64,000 bases of DNA from Staphylococcus shinii (GTDB taxonomy: Bacteria > Bacillota > Bacilli > Staphylococcales > Staphylococcaceae): NCBI RefSeq assembly GCF_017583065.1, contig NZ_JAGEVL010000001.1, positions 310,001 through 374,000 of the forward strand, in the 5' to 3' direction. The notes beneath the pieces are model-generated. The model was not told the origin of the DNA and searched no databases. It was given only the letters and a program-made list of their open reading frames with translations. The position numbers and the translations under genes were made by a program. Positions 50,640 to 61,670 of the stretch are shown here, in pieces (positions within the stretch are counted from its first letter, which is position 1; every line of letters begins with the position of its first letter).

Positions 50640-51638
50640 ATGTCTAAAGTAACTGTCTTTGGTACAGGAAGTTTTGGTACGGCATTAGCAAATGTCTTAG
50701 CTGAAAACGGACACCAAGTTTTAATGTGGGGAAAAAATGTACAAACAATCAATGAGATTAATTCGCAACACATTAATAGCAAATACTTAAAAAATGCGCA
50801 GCTCAATGACACAATAGAAGCAACATTAGATATTAATAATGCTGTATCATTTTCAGATGTTTATTTAATGGCTTTACCAACTAAAGCAATGAGAGAAGTA
50901 GCGAAATCAATTGATGCGCTATTAACATCTAAGAAGACCTTTATCCATGTTGCTAAAGGAATTGAAAACGAGACATATAAACGCGTTTCTGAAATGTTAG
51001 AGGATTCAATTTCATCAGAGCATAACGCAGGAATTGGGGTGCTATCTGGGCCAAGTCATGCTGAAGAAGTTGTAATCAAGCAACCAACTACTGTAGCAGC
51101 TTCATCTAAAACACCTGAAGTCAGTCAATTAACACAAGATCTTTTTATGAATGATTATCTACGTGTTTATACAAACGATGACTTAGTAGGTGTTGAATTG
51201 GGTGGTGCGTTAAAAAATATTATTGCAGTAGCTAGTGGTGTTATATCAGGTATGGGATTTGGTGATAACGCTAAAGCAGCACTGATGACTAGAGGCTTAG
51301 CTGAAATTAGCCGCTTAGGTGAGAAGTTAGGCGCAGATCCGATTACATTTCTAGGTTTAGGAGGCATTGGCGATTTAATTGTAACATGTACTTCAACGCA
51401 TTCTAGGAACTACACACTTGGTTATAAATTAGGAGAAGGTAAATCATTAGATACAGCTTTAAACGAAATGAACATGGTTGTCGAAGGTGTCTACACAACA
51501 AAATCTGTTTACCACTTAGCTAAAGAGGTCGGAGTAGACATGCCAATTACTGCTGCTCTCTATAGCGTATTGTTTGAAAACAGACCTGTTGATGAAAGCG
51601 TTAAAGACTTGATGGGACGTGGAAAAAAAGCAGAATAA
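50640..51638 (+). CDS. gpsA: Glycerol-3-phosphate dehydrogenase [NAD(P)+]
   Basis: This 332-residue enzyme makes glycerol 3-phosphate for phospholipid and teichoic acid synthesis. [14 protein letters not shown] is the cofactor motif; [29 protein letters not shown] and [11 protein letters not shown] are standard. GGGGGGA precedes the ATG. It is cotranscribed with der. Confidence 0.97.
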   Translation: MSKVTVFGTGSFGTALANVLAENGHQVLMWGKNVQTINEINSQHINSKYLKNAQLNDTIEATLDINNAVSFSDVYLMALPTKAMREVAKSIDALLTSKKTFIHVAKGIENETYKRVSEMLEDSISSEHNAGIGVLSGPSHAEEVVIKQPTTVAASSKTPEVSQLTQDLFMNDYLRVYTNDDLVGVELGGALKNIIAVASGVISGMGFGDNAKAALMTRGLAEISRLGEKLGADPITFLGLGGIGDLIVTCTSTHSRNYTLGYKLGEGKSLDTALNEMNMVVEGVYTTKSVYHLAKEVGVDMPITAALYSVLFENRPVDESVKDLMGRGKKAE

Positions 51639-51807
51639 CGAAGTATTATTACACTTTTTAGTTAATTTATATCAATTAACTGTCAAAATCCTATTATTTC
51701 AACGTTTTTTGCGCATAAATCATTGCAGTAGCAGTAATCGTTGTGTTAAAGTCATAGCATAATGATATTAAGTTATCATTATTAACCCTAGGGGAGGTGA
51801 ATTCATA

Positions 51808-52080
51808 ATGAACAAGACAGATTTAATCAATGCTGTTGCAGAACAAGCCGACTTAACTAAAAAAGAAGCTGGTTTAGCTGTAGATGCAGTATTCGAATCA
51901 ATTCAATCATCACTTTCTAAAGGTGAAAAAGTACAATTAATTGGATTCGGTAACTTCGAAGTACGCGAACGCGCTGCTCGTAAAGGCCGTAACCCTCAAA
52001 CTGGTAAAGAAATTGATATCCCTGCAAGCAAAGTTCCAGCATTCAAAGCTGGTAAAGCATTAAAAGATGCAGTAAAATAA
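51808..52080 (+). CDS. hup: DNA-binding protein HU
   Basis: This 90-residue nucleoid protein begins [21 protein letters not shown] and has the DNA-embracing arm [18 protein letters not shown]. It is codon-rich in A/T-ending preferred codons as for a highly expressed gene. GGGGAGGTG precedes the ATG. Confidence 0.98.
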   Translation: MNKTDLINAVAEQADLTKKEAGLAVDAVFESIQSSLSKGEKVQLIGFGNFEVRERAARKGRNPQTGKEIDIPASKVPAFKAGKALKDAVK

Positions 52081-52095
52081 TTCTTTACTTAAAGT

Positions 52096-52125
52096 AAAGC
52101 CCTTTTCAAGGGGCTTTTTCTTTTT
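52096..52125 (+). terminator. Terminator after hup
   Basis: AAAGCCC pairs with GGGCTTT around a short loop, followed by TTTCTTTTT. Confidence 0.85.
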
Positions 52126-52401
52126 ATATAGGGGATTTTTTATAAAGCTTCAAATCATATATCTTTTAACTTTATAATTGTGATATCATTCGAAGTAGCG
52201 ATTTTAAATAAATGTAGAGATACAATTACAGAAAATTAATGAATTTATTAAATAATTTACATATAACAATTACTCGATTTTACAAATATATGAGTATTTT
52301 CAACATATATTACATAAATATCTTTTACTTTGATTTACGTTGATTTTATTTTTCTCTATATAATGTTAATATGTATATGGATAATAACGTGAGGTGTGAA
52401 C
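52126..52401. other. Intergenic region before hepS1
   Basis: This AT-rich stretch of 276 bp has no supported ORF. A TATAAT (52359-52364) about 40 bp before the gene is a likely -10; the matching -35 is unclear. Confidence 0.45.
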
Positions 52402-52974
52402 ATGGAAACGACATTCAGCATTTTAGAAACTCAAATTGCACAGCGGCTCAGCAGTGTAAATCATTACGAACCAATTTATATCAATCAAGCATTAGCAGAA
52501 ATACTTGATTCTTATGAGATACCTCAAGAAGCTAAATTAGCTTGCCTCACAATAGATACTGCGATGCGTCACTTAGACGAAGTTTCAACTACGTTATCGT
52601 CTAAAAAATCTATTTTAATCGGCGACTTATTAAGCGCTCATTTTTATACATTATTAGCAAAACTAAATGATCCAATTTATCAAAAAGAAATTAGTACAGC
52701 AATTGTTGTAGTGAATGAAATGAAATCTTCTATTCATCATGCCGCAATTGATAATAACGTTATTAGTGACTATATTTTAAAAATTGAAAATACTTTTCCA
52801 CTTATTACGATTAAAAGATATGTCTCTGATGTTAATATTAATTTTATCAATGACAAAATGATAGCGAGTTTAGTTGAACATCACCCTTCTTACTTAAGCG
52901 AATTTTCTAAAGAAAAACTAGATGGTTTTATAGATAAATTAAAAGCTGAAATACATTCAAAAAGAGGTAATTAA
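52402..52974 (+). CDS. hepS1: Heptaprenyl diphosphate synthase component I
   Basis: This 190-residue helical protein is the small non-catalytic partner of HepS2. It lacks Asp-rich motifs; it is recognised by the opening [16 protein letters not shown], the [16 protein letters not shown] segment and its position before menG and hepS2 (gerCA-gerCB-gerCC order). ATG 52402 follows GAGGTG; a GTG at 52396 is inside that site. Confidence 0.88.
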   Translation: METTFSILETQIAQRLSSVNHYEPIYINQALAEILDSYEIPQEAKLACLTIDTAMRHLDEVSTTLSSKKSILIGDLLSAHFYTLLAKLNDPIYQKEISTAIVVVNEMKSSIHHAAIDNNVISDYILKIENTFPLITIKRYVSDVNINFINDKMIASLVEHHPSYLSEFSKEKLDGFIDKLKAEIHSKRGN

Positions 52975-52975
52975 C

Positions 52976-53677
52976 ATGGCAGATAATAAAGCAAAAAAAG
53001 AACAAGTACACAATGTTTTTCAAAATATTTCTGGTAAATATGATCGACTTAACAATATTATTAGCTTTGAACAACACAAAACATGGAGAAAACGTGTTAT
53101 GAAAGAAATGAACGTTAAATCTGGTAGCAAGGCACTGGATGTATGTTGTGGTACAGCTGATTGGACTATCTCATTAAGTAAAGCGGTAGGGCCAGCTGGT
53201 GAAGTGATCGGAGTTGACTTTAGTGAAAACATGCTTGAAGTAGGTAGAAGTAAAACATCAGATATGCATAACTTAAAACTTGTACATGGTGATGCTATGA
53301 ATTTACCCTTTGAAGACAACGAATTTGATTACGTTACTATTGGTTTTGGTTTAAGAAATGTTCCTGATTATTTAGCAACTTTAAAAGAACTGAACCGTGT
53401 TTTAAAACCTGGTGGAATGGTTGTTTGTTTAGAAACCAGTCAGCCGACGACACCTGTTTTCAAACAGTGCTACAAACTTTATTTTAAATTCGTAATGCCT
53501 ATATTTGGTAAAATATTTGCGAAGTCTAAAGACGAATACGAATGGTTACAACAATCTACATTCGATTTTCCAGATAAAGAAAAATTGAAACGCTTGTTTA
53601 CACAAGCTGGTTTCAGCAACATAAAAGTCCGTAGCTTTACAGGTGGCGTTGCAGCAATGCACCTTGGCTATAAATAA
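52976..53677 (+). CDS. menG: Demethylmenaquinone methyltransferase
   Basis: This 233-residue SAM-dependent enzyme performs the last step of menaquinone synthesis. Motif I is [40 protein letters not shown] and the C-terminal [11 protein letters not shown] are UbiE/MenG signatures. It follows hepS1 by one base and overlaps nothing; hepS2 begins 25 bp later. Confidence 0.96.
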   Translation: MADNKAKKEQVHNVFQNISGKYDRLNNIISFEQHKTWRKRVMKEMNVKSGSKALDVCCGTADWTISLSKAVGPAGEVIGVDFSENMLEVGRSKTSDMHNLKLVHGDAMNLPFEDNEFDYVTIGFGLRNVPDYLATLKELNRVLKPGGMVVCLETSQPTTPVFKQCYKLYFKFVMPIFGKIFAKSKDEYEWLQQSTFDFPDKEKLKRLFTQAGFSNIKVRSFTGGVAAMHLGYK

Positions 53678-53702
53678 AATGAATCAACCAAAGGTGATTA
53701 GC

Positions 53703-54656
53703 GTGGCAAAGTTAAACATGAACAGCGAAATTAAAAAAATTGAAAAACAGTTAGAACAGTCTATAAAAAGCAACGACAAGATTCTTGAGTCAGCGTCATA
53801 TCATTTGTTCTCGTCAGGTGGCAAACGAGTCAGACCCGCTTTTGTAATTTTAAGCAGCCAATTTGGTAAAGAAAGAAATGAAAAAGTCTACCGTGTTGCC
53901 GTGGCGCTTGAACTTATCCATATGGCAACATTGGTACATGATGACGTTATAGATAAAAGTGATAAACGAAGAGGCAGCTTGACTATAGCAAAAAAATGGG
54001 ACCAAAACACAGCCATACTCACAGGCAACTTCTTATTAGCTCGCGGACTTGAGCATATATCTAACGTAGAAGACAATCGTGTACATAATGTTATATCAAA
54101 TGCGATTGTAGAAGTCTGTATGGGTGAATTATATCAATTCCAAGATCAGTTCAATGGTAATCAAACAATCACCAACTATTTGCGTAGGATTAACCGTAAA
54201 ACTGCATTACTTATTCAATTATCCACTGAGGTAGGGGCAATCGCTTCAGGAGCAGATGCTAAAACAATTCACAATTTGAAAATGATAGGACATTATATTG
54301 GTATGAGCTTTCAAATCGTCGATGACCTCCTAGACTTTACAAGCACCGAAAAAAAATTAGGGAAACCAGTTGGTAGTGATTTAATGAACGGTCATCTTAC
54401 GCTTCCAGTGCTATTAGAGATGAAAAAAAATGAAGAATTTAAGTCACTCATACAACAATTAAATGCAAATAGTAGCCAAGAAACATTTGATTATTGTATT
54501 AATCATGTGAAAAATTCTAATGTTATACAACAGGCTCAGGCAATCAGCGACAAATATTTAGATAAGGCACTTTACTTAATCGACCAATTAGAAAACGAAG
54601 ATTCAAAACCACTATTTAAGAAGCTAATTAAAAAAGTTGGGAAAAGAAATGTGTAA
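53703..54656 (+). CDS. hepS2: Heptaprenyl diphosphate synthase component II
   Basis: This 317-residue catalytic subunit makes the long menaquinone side chain. Asp-rich motifs are HDDVIDKSDKRRG and DDLLDFTSTEKK, with SSGGKRVRPAFVI near the start. GTG at 53703 (MAKLNMNSEIKK) follows AAAGGTG at a proper distance; the ORF reaches back to 53643 inside menG. The product length is inferred from pairing with HepS1. Confidence 0.94.
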   Translation: MAKLNMNSEIKKIEKQLEQSIKSNDKILESASYHLFSSGGKRVRPAFVILSSQFGKERNEKVYRVAVALELIHMATLVHDDVIDKSDKRRGSLTIAKKWDQNTAILTGNFLLARGLEHISNVEDNRVHNVISNAIVEVCMGELYQFQDQFNGNQTITNYLRRINRKTALLIQLSTEVGAIASGADAKTIHNLKMIGHYIGMSFQIVDDLLDFTSTEKKLGKPVGSDLMNGHLTLPVLLEMKKNEEFKSLIQQLNANSSQETFDYCINHVKNSNVIQQAQAISDKYLDKALYLIDQLENEDSKPLFKKLIKKVGKRNV

Positions 54657-54671
54657 CTTGTGTGAAAACCA

Positions 54672-54687
54672 TTGAAAGCGCTTTAAT
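54672..54687. promoter_or_regulatory. Candidate cre site before ndk
   Basis: TTGAAAGCGCTTTAAT matches the cre pattern except for one base in the right half. It lies between hepS2 and ndk, 121 bp before the ndk start. Confidence 0.4.
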
Positions 54688-54807
54688 TAACTGTTAATAT
54701 ATTAATGTGCTTCAAAACATACTTTTATTTTGATACATATGCAATTCTATATGTTTTTGAAAAATTAAAGTACATTGATACATAACAAACAGGGGGATAA
54801 ACACACA

Positions 54808-55257
54808 ATGGAAAGAACATTTTTAATGATTAAACCGGATGCAGTGCAAAGAAATCTAATAGGGGAAATTATTTCTCGTATTGAAAGAAAAGGACTAAAA
54901 CTTGTAGGTGGTAAGTTTATGACTGTACCACAAGCACTTGCTGAGGAACATTATGCAGAACATACAGACAAACCTTTCTATAAACACTTAATTAGCTTCA
55001 TTACATCAGCCCCAGTATTTGCAATGGTTGTTGAAGGTGAAGATGCTGTACACGTTGCTCGCCACATCATCGGCAAAACAAATCCGTCTGAAGCAACTCC
55101 AGGTACAATACGTGGAGACTTAGGTTTAACAGTAGGTAGAAATATTATTCATGGTTCAGACTCAGTAGGATCAGCTAACAAAGAAATTAATCTTTGGTTT
55201 AAATCAGAAGAATTAAGTGATTATATTGAATCGCGTGAAGAATGGTTATATGAATAA
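54808..55257 (+). CDS. ndk: Nucleoside diphosphate kinase
   Basis: This 149-residue enzyme transfers phosphate between nucleoside di- and triphosphates through His115 ([12 protein letters not shown]). It starts [18 protein letters not shown] 54808 follows AGGGGG; the frame extends to an ATG-like codon at 54775 without a ribosome site. Confidence 0.98.
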   Translation: MERTFLMIKPDAVQRNLIGEIISRIERKGLKLVGGKFMTVPQALAEEHYAEHTDKPFYKHLISFITSAPVFAMVVEGEDAVHVARHIIGKTNPSEATPGTIRGDLGLTVGRNIIHGSDSVGSANKEINLWFKSEELSDYIESREEWLYE

Positions 55258-55304
55258 TTGAAATACTTCTAAAATAATTCGAAAAAAAACTTATTTTAGA
55301 AAAT

Positions 55305-55355
55305 AAAAAAGCGATGACTTTTACTGATATAAAGTGAAAGTCATCGCTTTTTTAT
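55305..55355 (+). terminator. Terminator after ndk
   Basis: AAAAAGCGATGACTTT pairs with AAAGTCATCGCTTTTT, extended by ACT/AGT, followed by T residues. Confidence 0.92.
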
Positions 55356-55542
55356 ATTTTTTTGTCGAATTACAGTATTCTTTTAAAGCTTTATGCATGA
55401 TAAATCATTTAAAATTATGGTATCGTAACCATTTAAAAACAAAATTTAATATTAATAAAAATGTTTAAATGTTACACTGAAAAATAACATTCTAACGGCA
55501 AAAATTTAAGAAGAATCATCATTTGTAAATTTTTCTGTTAAT

Positions 55543-55571
55543 TTGAACAATTGAATATGATAAGATATAGA
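55543..55571 (+). promoter_or_regulatory. Promoter of aroC
   Basis: TTGAAC (55543-55548) and TATAGA (55566-55571) are 17 bp apart, 44 bp before the aroC ATG. Confidence 0.6.
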
Positions 55572-55614
55572 ACATATATCAATTTAAAGTATTAAAGAAC
55601 GGAGTGGGTAAAGT

Positions 55615-56781
55615 ATGAGATATTTAACTTCTGGTGAGTCACACGGACCGCAGTTAACTGTAATTATTGAAGGTGTTCCAGCAAACTTAGAAATCAATGT
55701 TGCTGACATTAACGAAGAAATGTTTAAAAGACAAGGCGGATACGGACGCGGGAGACGCATGCAAATTGAAAAAGATTCTGTTGAAATCGTATCTGGTGTA
55801 AGAAATGGCTATACTTTAGGTAGTCCTATCACGCTTATAGTCACTAATGATGATTTTACACATTGGAAAAAAATCATGGGCGCAGATCCAATCAGTGAAG
55901 AAGACCAAGATAATATGAAGCGTGTAATTACTAAACCTCGTCCAGGACACGCAGATTTAATTGGTGGTATGAAATATAACCATAGAGATTTAAGAAATGT
56001 CTTAGAACGTTCTTCAGCAAGAGAAACAGCTGCACGAGTAGCTGTTGGTGCAGTTTCTAAAATATTACTAAAACAATTAGATATTAATTTTTACAGTAGA
56101 GTAGTAGAAATCGGCGGTATTAAAGATGATTTAGAATATGATATCGATACAATTAAATCTAATATTGATAAAAATGATGTGCGTGTCGTTAATGATGAAA
56201 TTGCGCAAGCCATGCGTGATAAAATTGACGCAGCTAAAAAAGCCGGCGATACAATTGGTGGTGTGGTTCAAACTATTATTGAAGGTGTGCCTGTTGGTAT
56301 TGGTAGTTATGTTCATTACGATCGTAAACTTGATGGCAGAATTGCACAAGGCGTAGTAAGTATTAACGCTTTTAAAGGTGTAAGTTTCGGAGAAGGTTTC
56401 AAGGCCGCCGAGAAACCTGGCAGCGAAATACAAGATGAAATATTATATGATACGGAAAATGGTTATTATAGAGGGTCAAATCACTTAGGTGGTTTTGAAG
56501 GTGGTATGTCAAATGGTATGCCAATTATAGTCAACGGTGTAATGAAACCTATTCCTACACTTTACAAGCCTTTGAACTCAGTAGATATCAATACTAAAGA
56601 ATCATTCAAAGCGTCAATTGAGCGTTCTGACAGTTGTGCTGTGCCTGCTGCAAGCGTCGTTGTTGAAAACGTAGTCGCTTTTGAATTAGCAAAAGCATTA
56701 CTAGAAGAGTTTCAATGTAATCATATTGAGCAATTACAATCTCAAATCAAGGAACGTCGCTTATTAAATATTGAATACTAG
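55615..56781 (+). CDS. aroC: Chorismate synthase
   Basis: This 388-residue FMN-dependent lyase forms chorismate from EPSP. It shows [66 protein letters not shown] and the C-terminal [13 protein letters not shown]. It opens the aroC-aroB-aroA run, reversed relative to the pathway order. GGAGTGG precedes the ATG. Confidence 0.98.
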   Translation: MRYLTSGESHGPQLTVIIEGVPANLEINVADINEEMFKRQGGYGRGRRMQIEKDSVEIVSGVRNGYTLGSPITLIVTNDDFTHWKKIMGADPISEEDQDNMKRVITKPRPGHADLIGGMKYNHRDLRNVLERSSARETAARVAVGAVSKILLKQLDINFYSRVVEIGGIKDDLEYDIDTIKSNIDKNDVRVVNDEIAQAMRDKIDAAKKAGDTIGGVVQTIIEGVPVGIGSYVHYDRKLDGRIAQGVVSINAFKGVSFGEGFKAAEKPGSEIQDEILYDTENGYYRGSNHLGGFEGGMSNGMPIIVNGVMKPIPTLYKPLNSVDINTKESFKASIERSDSCAVPAASVVVENVVAFELAKALLEEFQCNHIEQLQSQIKERRLLNIEY

Positions 56782-56819
56782 TCAACAAATTAAAATTTAA
56801 GAAATAATAAGGTGATTAT

Positions 56820-57887
56820 ATGAAATTAGAAACGACTTATAAATCTAATAACTATCCAATTATTATTGAACATCATGCTCTCGATCAATTACGTGATTAT
56901 ATTAAAAATTATAAAGATATCGTCCTTGTTATAGATCAAAAAGTTGAAAACGAATGGAGTCATATTACTAACTTCATCGCCACTGAATATGAAGCACATA
57001 AACTTATCATACCTTCTGGTGAAACAACAAAAACACTAGCATTTTATGAAGAAACGATTGAATCGTTGTTAAGTAAACAATTAACAAGAAATACTTGTTT
57101 AATAGCTATTGGCGGAGGCGCCACTGGTGATTTTACTGGGTTCCTAGCTGCAACTTTATTAAGAGGTGTTGATTTCATACAAGTACCAACTACCATCTTA
57201 GCTCATGATTCAAGTGTTGGTGGTAAGGTAGGTATTAACTCTAAATATGGTAAAAATCTTATTGGTGCTTTTTATAGACCTAAAGCAGTCATTTACGATT
57301 TAAACTTTTTAAATACATTACCATATTCAGAAATTTTAAGTGGTTATGCAGAAGTTTATAAACATGCTTTATTAAATGATATTGAATCGGTAAATCATAT
57401 TGAATCACAATACCCAGACGAACAAGCACTTAAATCACTTAATGAAATCGAATATTATCTATACAAAGGTGTTCAGACAAAATTAAATATTATTGTAGCA
57501 GACGAGAAAGAATCAAACGTGCGTAAATTTCTTAACTTAGGACATACATTCGGTCATGCCGTTGAATATAAACTTAAAATTCCGCATGGTCACGCCGTTA
57601 TGATAGGCATTGTCTTTCAATTTATAGTTGCGAATATAACACTTAATAAATCATTTGATGTTGCACATTATGTAAATTATCTTAGTGATTTAAACTATCC
57701 ATTAGATGTCATTAATGCTTTAGATTTTGAACCTTTATATCAACTAATGCTTAACGACAAGAAAAATGATGAACAAGGTGTGCAAATGGTACTCCTCAAC
57801 GATATTGGAAATCCAGTTGTGAAGCACATTGATTACACAACGCTTTCTCAAGCCTTTGAAACATTTAAAACATATTTTAATAAGTAG
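56820..57887 (+). CDS. aroB: 3-dehydroquinate synthase
   Basis: This 355-residue NAD- and metal-dependent cyclase has [54 protein letters not shown] and the zinc-ligand [12 protein letters not shown] and HGHAVMIG. aroA follows nine bases later with an overlapping ribosome site. Confidence 0.98.
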   Translation: MKLETTYKSNNYPIIIEHHALDQLRDYIKNYKDIVLVIDQKVENEWSHITNFIATEYEAHKLIIPSGETTKTLAFYEETIESLLSKQLTRNTCLIAIGGGATGDFTGFLAATLLRGVDFIQVPTTILAHDSSVGGKVGINSKYGKNLIGAFYRPKAVIYDLNFLNTLPYSEILSGYAEVYKHALLNDIESVNHIESQYPDEQALKSLNEIEYYLYKGVQTKLNIIVADEKESNVRKFLNLGHTFGHAVEYKLKIPHGHAVMIGIVFQFIVANITLNKSFDVAHYVNYLSDLNYPLDVINALDFEPLYQLMLNDKKNDEQGVQMVLLNDIGNPVVKHIDYTTLSQAFETFKTYFNK

Positions 57888-57896
57888 GTGACTGAT

Positions 57897-59195
57897 TTGG
57901 TAAATAGTAAGACGATAGATATTAATGGACCGTTAGTCGGTGAAATTGAAGTACCTGGAGATAAATCCATGACACATAGAGCGATTATGCTCAGTTCTCT
58001 AGCCTCAGGAAAATCAACAATATATAAACCTTTGCTTGGTGAAGACTGTTTGCGTACGGTTGAAATATTTAAATTATTAGGCGCTGATATTAAAGTATCT
58101 GAAGATAAAATAGAAATCGATTCTCCAGGATATAAACATTTCAAAACACCACATCAAGTTTTATACACAGGGAATTCAGGTACAACTACACGTTTAGTTG
58201 CTGGGTTACTGAGCGGTCTTGGAATAGAGACTGTGTTATCAGGTGACGAATCTATAGGGAAACGACCAATGGATAGAATTATGAAACCTTTAAAATTAAT
58301 GCAAGCTAATATTACAGGTATTGATGATAACTATACACCTTTAATTATCAAACCTGCTAAAATCAAAGGTATTTCATACGAAATGGAAGTTGCCAGCGCA
58401 CAAGTTAAAAGTGCGATATTGTTCGCAAGTTTATTCGCTGAAGAACCAACGACAATCAAAGAATTTGATACTTCTAGAAACCATACGGAAACGATGTTCC
58501 AACAATATCACATCCCTGTTTCAACAAGAGATAAAATGATAGATATACCCGAGCGCGGTATTGAGCATATTAAACCTACAGATTTCCATGTTCCTGGCGA
58601 TATATCTTCAGCAGCGTACTTTATTGTAGCTGGCTTGATTACACCCGGAAGTGATATTACAATACACAATGTTGGCATTAACCCAACTCGTTCAGGTATT
58701 ATTGATATCGTGACACAAATGGAAGGGAATATTACCTTATTCAATCAAACTGATGGGCCAGAACCAACTGCATCCATACGAGTACAATACTCTCCGGACA
58801 TGAAACCTATTCATATTGATGGTGATTTAGTGCCTAGAGCAATCGATGAGATTCCTATCGTTGCTTTACTTTGCACACAAGCTAATGGTACAAGTATAGT
58901 TAAAGAAGCTGAAGAACTAAAAGTAAAAGAAACTAATAGAATCGATACAACTGCAAATATGTTGAATTTACTTGGTTTTATGTTACAACCTACGAATGAT
59001 GGTATAATTATCCATCCATCAGCTTTAGAACAAACTGCAACTGTCGATAGCTTTACGGATCACCGTATTGGTATGATGTTAGCAGTTGCCTCACTATTAA
59101 CCGATAAGGAAATTACAATAAATCAATTTGATGCAGTTAATGTTTCTTTCCCAGGATTCTTATCAAAGTTAAAACAATTAGAAAAAGAGGGATAA
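57897..59195 (+). CDS. aroA: 5-enolpyruvylshikimate-3-phosphate synthase
   Basis: This 432-residue enzyme joins shikimate 3-phosphate and [46 protein letters not shown] and [15 protein letters not shown] are present. TTG at 57897 ([12 protein letters not shown]) is chosen over GTG 57888: it lies after AGGTGACTGAT, lines up with the S. aureus start and gives the same length I recall. The segment [18 protein letters not shown] (alanine absent at the glyphosate-sensitive Gly of class I) fits class II enzymes. Confidence 0.95.
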   Translation: MVNSKTIDINGPLVGEIEVPGDKSMTHRAIMLSSLASGKSTIYKPLLGEDCLRTVEIFKLLGADIKVSEDKIEIDSPGYKHFKTPHQVLYTGNSGTTTRLVAGLLSGLGIETVLSGDESIGKRPMDRIMKPLKLMQANITGIDDNYTPLIIKPAKIKGISYEMEVASAQVKSAILFASLFAEEPTTIKEFDTSRNHTETMFQQYHIPVSTRDKMIDIPERGIEHIKPTDFHVPGDISSAAYFIVAGLITPGSDITIHNVGINPTRSGIIDIVTQMEGNITLFNQTDGPEPTASIRVQYSPDMKPIHIDGDLVPRAIDEIPIVALLCTQANGTSIVKEAEELKVKETNRIDTTANMLNLLGFMLQPTNDGIIIHPSALEQTATVDSFTDHRIGMMLAVASLLTDKEITINQFDAVNVSFPGFLSKLKQLEKEG

Positions 59196-59199
59196 AAGT

Positions 59200-60447
59200 A
59201 TGGAAGATATCTATAAATTAATAGATGATATCAACTTACAAAAATTAGATAACCTAGACACCCGTGTTAATGATGCATTAAGTTCTCCAAAAGACGATGC
59301 TTTATTTATTCTAGGTGAAACATTATACAATTATGGATTGATGCCGCAAGGTTTAGAAGTATTCCGTACGCTTTACCATAAATATCCTGATGAAAGTGAG
59401 TTATTAATATACTTTATTGAAGGATTAATGGCTGAAAACCACACAGATGAAGCTTTAGAGTATTTAAGTGAAGTTGAAATATCAACAGAGCGCTTAATGC
59501 TAGAAGCAGATTTATATCAACAATTAAATATGCTTGAAGTCGCAATCAGTAAACTTGATGAAGCGATTGACATTGAACCAAATGATCCAATTATTCATTA
59601 TGCACTTGCTGAAATACTATACTTTGATGGTCAATACTTACGTGCAACTTCAGAATACGAGACCGTACTTGAGACGGGAGAATATGAAGTGAACGGTGTA
59701 AATTTATTTTCTCGTTTAGCCGATTGCAGTTTGCAAAGTGGTAACTATAGCGATGCTATTAAAATGTTTGATGAAATTAATGAAGATGAGATGGATTCAG
59801 AAGATTATTTCAAAAAAGCTATTGCTTATGAAAAAAATGACCTCTCTCAAGAAGCTATTAAATTAGTTCAAACATTATTATCCAAAGACCCTGATTTTCT
59901 ACAAGCATATTTCTATTTACAACAGTTATATGAAAATGAACACAACCATGCCGATGCGATTGAAATCGGTAAAGAAGGGTTAAGATTAACACAATTCTAT
60001 AAAGAATTGATGGTATCAACTGGTAGTATTCAATTAGAACATGGGGACGCTAATGAAGGTGTCCAATTACTGATTCAAGCACTCGAAGTAGATAATGCAT
60101 ATCAAGAACCATTATTAATATTAAGTGATTTATATAGACAAGAAGAAGATTATGAGTCGCTTATTGGTTTATTAAAATATGTAGACGAAGAAGATTTAGA
60201 CCCAGTATTTATGTGGCATCTCGCATATGCATTGGGGCAAGAAGAACGTGATAAAGAAGCACAGCATTTCTTTGAATTAGCATACGACACATTACAAACT
60301 CAATCTGCATTTTTAAGTGACTATTATTTTTACGTAATAGAAATCGGTCAAATTGAGTTAGCTAAAAAATTATTAGACCAATTACTTGAATTAGAACCAA
60401 CCAATGAGATATGGCATGATGAAGCAGAAAGATTGGCGTCTTTTTAA
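59200..60447 (+). CDS. Tetratricopeptide repeat protein (YpiA-like)
   Basis: This 415-residue acidic protein consists of roughly ten TPR-like helix pairs (for example DEAIDIEPNDPIIHYALAE and LLKYVDEEDLDPVFMWHLA). It has no signal or membrane segment. In Bacillus ypiA follows aroE (EPSP synthase gene) in the same way; function unknown, probably a protein-interaction scaffold. The ATG is 4 bp after aroA, after AGAGGG. Confidence 0.85.
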   Translation: MEDIYKLIDDINLQKLDNLDTRVNDALSSPKDDALFILGETLYNYGLMPQGLEVFRTLYHKYPDESELLIYFIEGLMAENHTDEALEYLSEVEISTERLMLEADLYQQLNMLEVAISKLDEAIDIEPNDPIIHYALAEILYFDGQYLRATSEYETVLETGEYEVNGVNLFSRLADCSLQSGNYSDAIKMFDEINEDEMDSEDYFKKAIAYEKNDLSQEAIKLVQTLLSKDPDFLQAYFYLQQLYENEHNHADAIEIGKEGLRLTQFYKELMVSTGSIQLEHGDANEGVQLLIQALEVDNAYQEPLLILSDLYRQEEDYESLIGLLKYVDEEDLDPVFMWHLAYALGQEERDKEAQHFFELAYDTLQTQSAFLSDYYFYVIEIGQIELAKKLLDQLLELEPTNEIWHDEAERLASF

Positions 60448-60466
60448 GTACAGGAAGGTGAGTTAA

Positions 60467-61027
60467 ATGTTTGATACCCTACAACAATCAAAAGCAACTT
60501 TCATAGAATATTTACTCTTTCAATATGAGTTCAAGTCTAGGATTAGTGTATGGGTATTAAACTTACTCAAATCTTCGCCAGAATTACTACAAAATGTTCA
60601 TTTTGTAGATGAACGTATCGATACACATAATACGCTTGAAATCTCTATGTTAAACTCTGAGCAACAGGGTATTAAATTTAAATATAAAGGCCAACAAATG
60701 ATTAATAGTAATGAAATTTTTGAGCGTATCGCTCACAATCAATTGTCGTTTGATATTAAATTGAATTTTAATGATGAACAAGATAGGGAAGCGAGATTAG
60801 ATGACTTACTAATCAAACAATTACTACATTCGCCATATTATGCATTATATATTCAAGACATCTATCAAATCCCACTTTCAAAACAAAGTGAAGCTTCTAT
60901 TATCACGCATTTACAAGATAATATTGATTTAAGCTTACAATTACATGATAGTGATTTGTTTTATCAATTATCACAAATACTTAATACTTTTAAATTAAGA
61001 AATGTAAATATAACAACGAAGGATTGA
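60467..61027 (+). CDS. YpiB family protein (UPF0302)
   Basis: This 186-residue protein matches YpiB: the N-terminal KATFIEYLLFQYEFKSRISVWVLNLL and RIDTHNTLEISM, and a charged C-terminal half. It is soluble and of unknown function. AGGAAGGTG precedes the ATG. The ypiA-ypiB-ypjA order is shared with Bacillus. Confidence 0.8.
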   Translation: MFDTLQQSKATFIEYLLFQYEFKSRISVWVLNLLKSSPELLQNVHFVDERIDTHNTLEISMLNSEQQGIKFKYKGQQMINSNEIFERIAHNQLSFDIKLNFNDEQDREARLDDLLIKQLLHSPYYALYIQDIYQIPLSKQSEASIITHLQDNIDLSLQLHDSDLFYQLSQILNTFKLRNVNITTKD

Positions 61028-61031
61028 CAGT

Positions 61032-61634
61032 ATGAATATAAAATCACTTTGGGAATTAATGTTGTATCATAAAGGTATACTTTACTTTTTACTTTTGTGT
61101 AACTTGTTAGGTACAATCTATGGCTATATTTGGTACGGTGAGCAATTAAGTATTACTGAACCTCACTTCAAAATATTTGTACCAGATAGTCCAACCGCTT
61201 CACTATTTTTATGTTTCGTAATTATTGCTTTCATATTAGGTAAGAACATCCCAGTGTTTGAAGCCCTAGCTTTCGTCTCACTTATTAAATATGGCGTTTG
61301 GGCAGTTATAATGAATATAATCATGTTTATTCAATATGACACAATTACAATCACAGGGTGTATGCTCATACTTTCACATGGCATTATGGCTATCGAGGCA
61401 TTGTTATTTTATCCAAGATTTAAAATTTCAATAACTGCCTTTGTTATTGCTATGATATGGGTATTTCACAATGACATTATAGATTATGTGTTTATGCAAT
61501 ATCCTTATTATGATTTTATTGCAAGTCACTTAGAAGGTGTTGCCTACCTAGCATTTTGGTTAAGCTTAATTCCATTAATACTTTATTTATATTTAACTCG
61601 ATTTAAAAAAGATAAAATATTTGACCACCATTGA
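61032..61634 (+). CDS. DUF1405 membrane protein (YpjA-like)
   Basis: This 200-residue protein has about six hydrophobic segments, starting LLYHKGILYFLLLCNLLGTIYGYIWY spread over residues 8-37, and a Lys-rich end. It fits DUF1405. The role is unknown. It starts 4 bp after ypiB. Confidence 0.82.
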   Translation: MNIKSLWELMLYHKGILYFLLLCNLLGTIYGYIWYGEQLSITEPHFKIFVPDSPTASLFLCFVIIAFILGKNIPVFEALAFVSLIKYGVWAVIMNIIMFIQYDTITITGCMLILSHGIMAIEALLFYPRFKISITAFVIAMIWVFHNDIIDYVFMQYPYYDFIASHLEGVAYLAFWLSLIPLILYLYLTRFKKDKIFDHH

Positions 61635-61670
61635 TGTTCACAGTAAAATGTTTATAAAGGAGTGAGGTTT

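Larger units (their letters stand above)
55258..55614. other. Intergenic region between ndk and aroC
   Basis: This 357-bp region has no supported ORF. It holds the ndk terminator (55305-55355) and the aroC promoter (55543-55571). Confidence 0.55.

Noticed and set aside
56131-56433. Minus-strand 100-codon ORF opposite aroC
   Set aside because: Shadow of aroC, rich in Ile/Asn/Thr codons expected from antisense reading.
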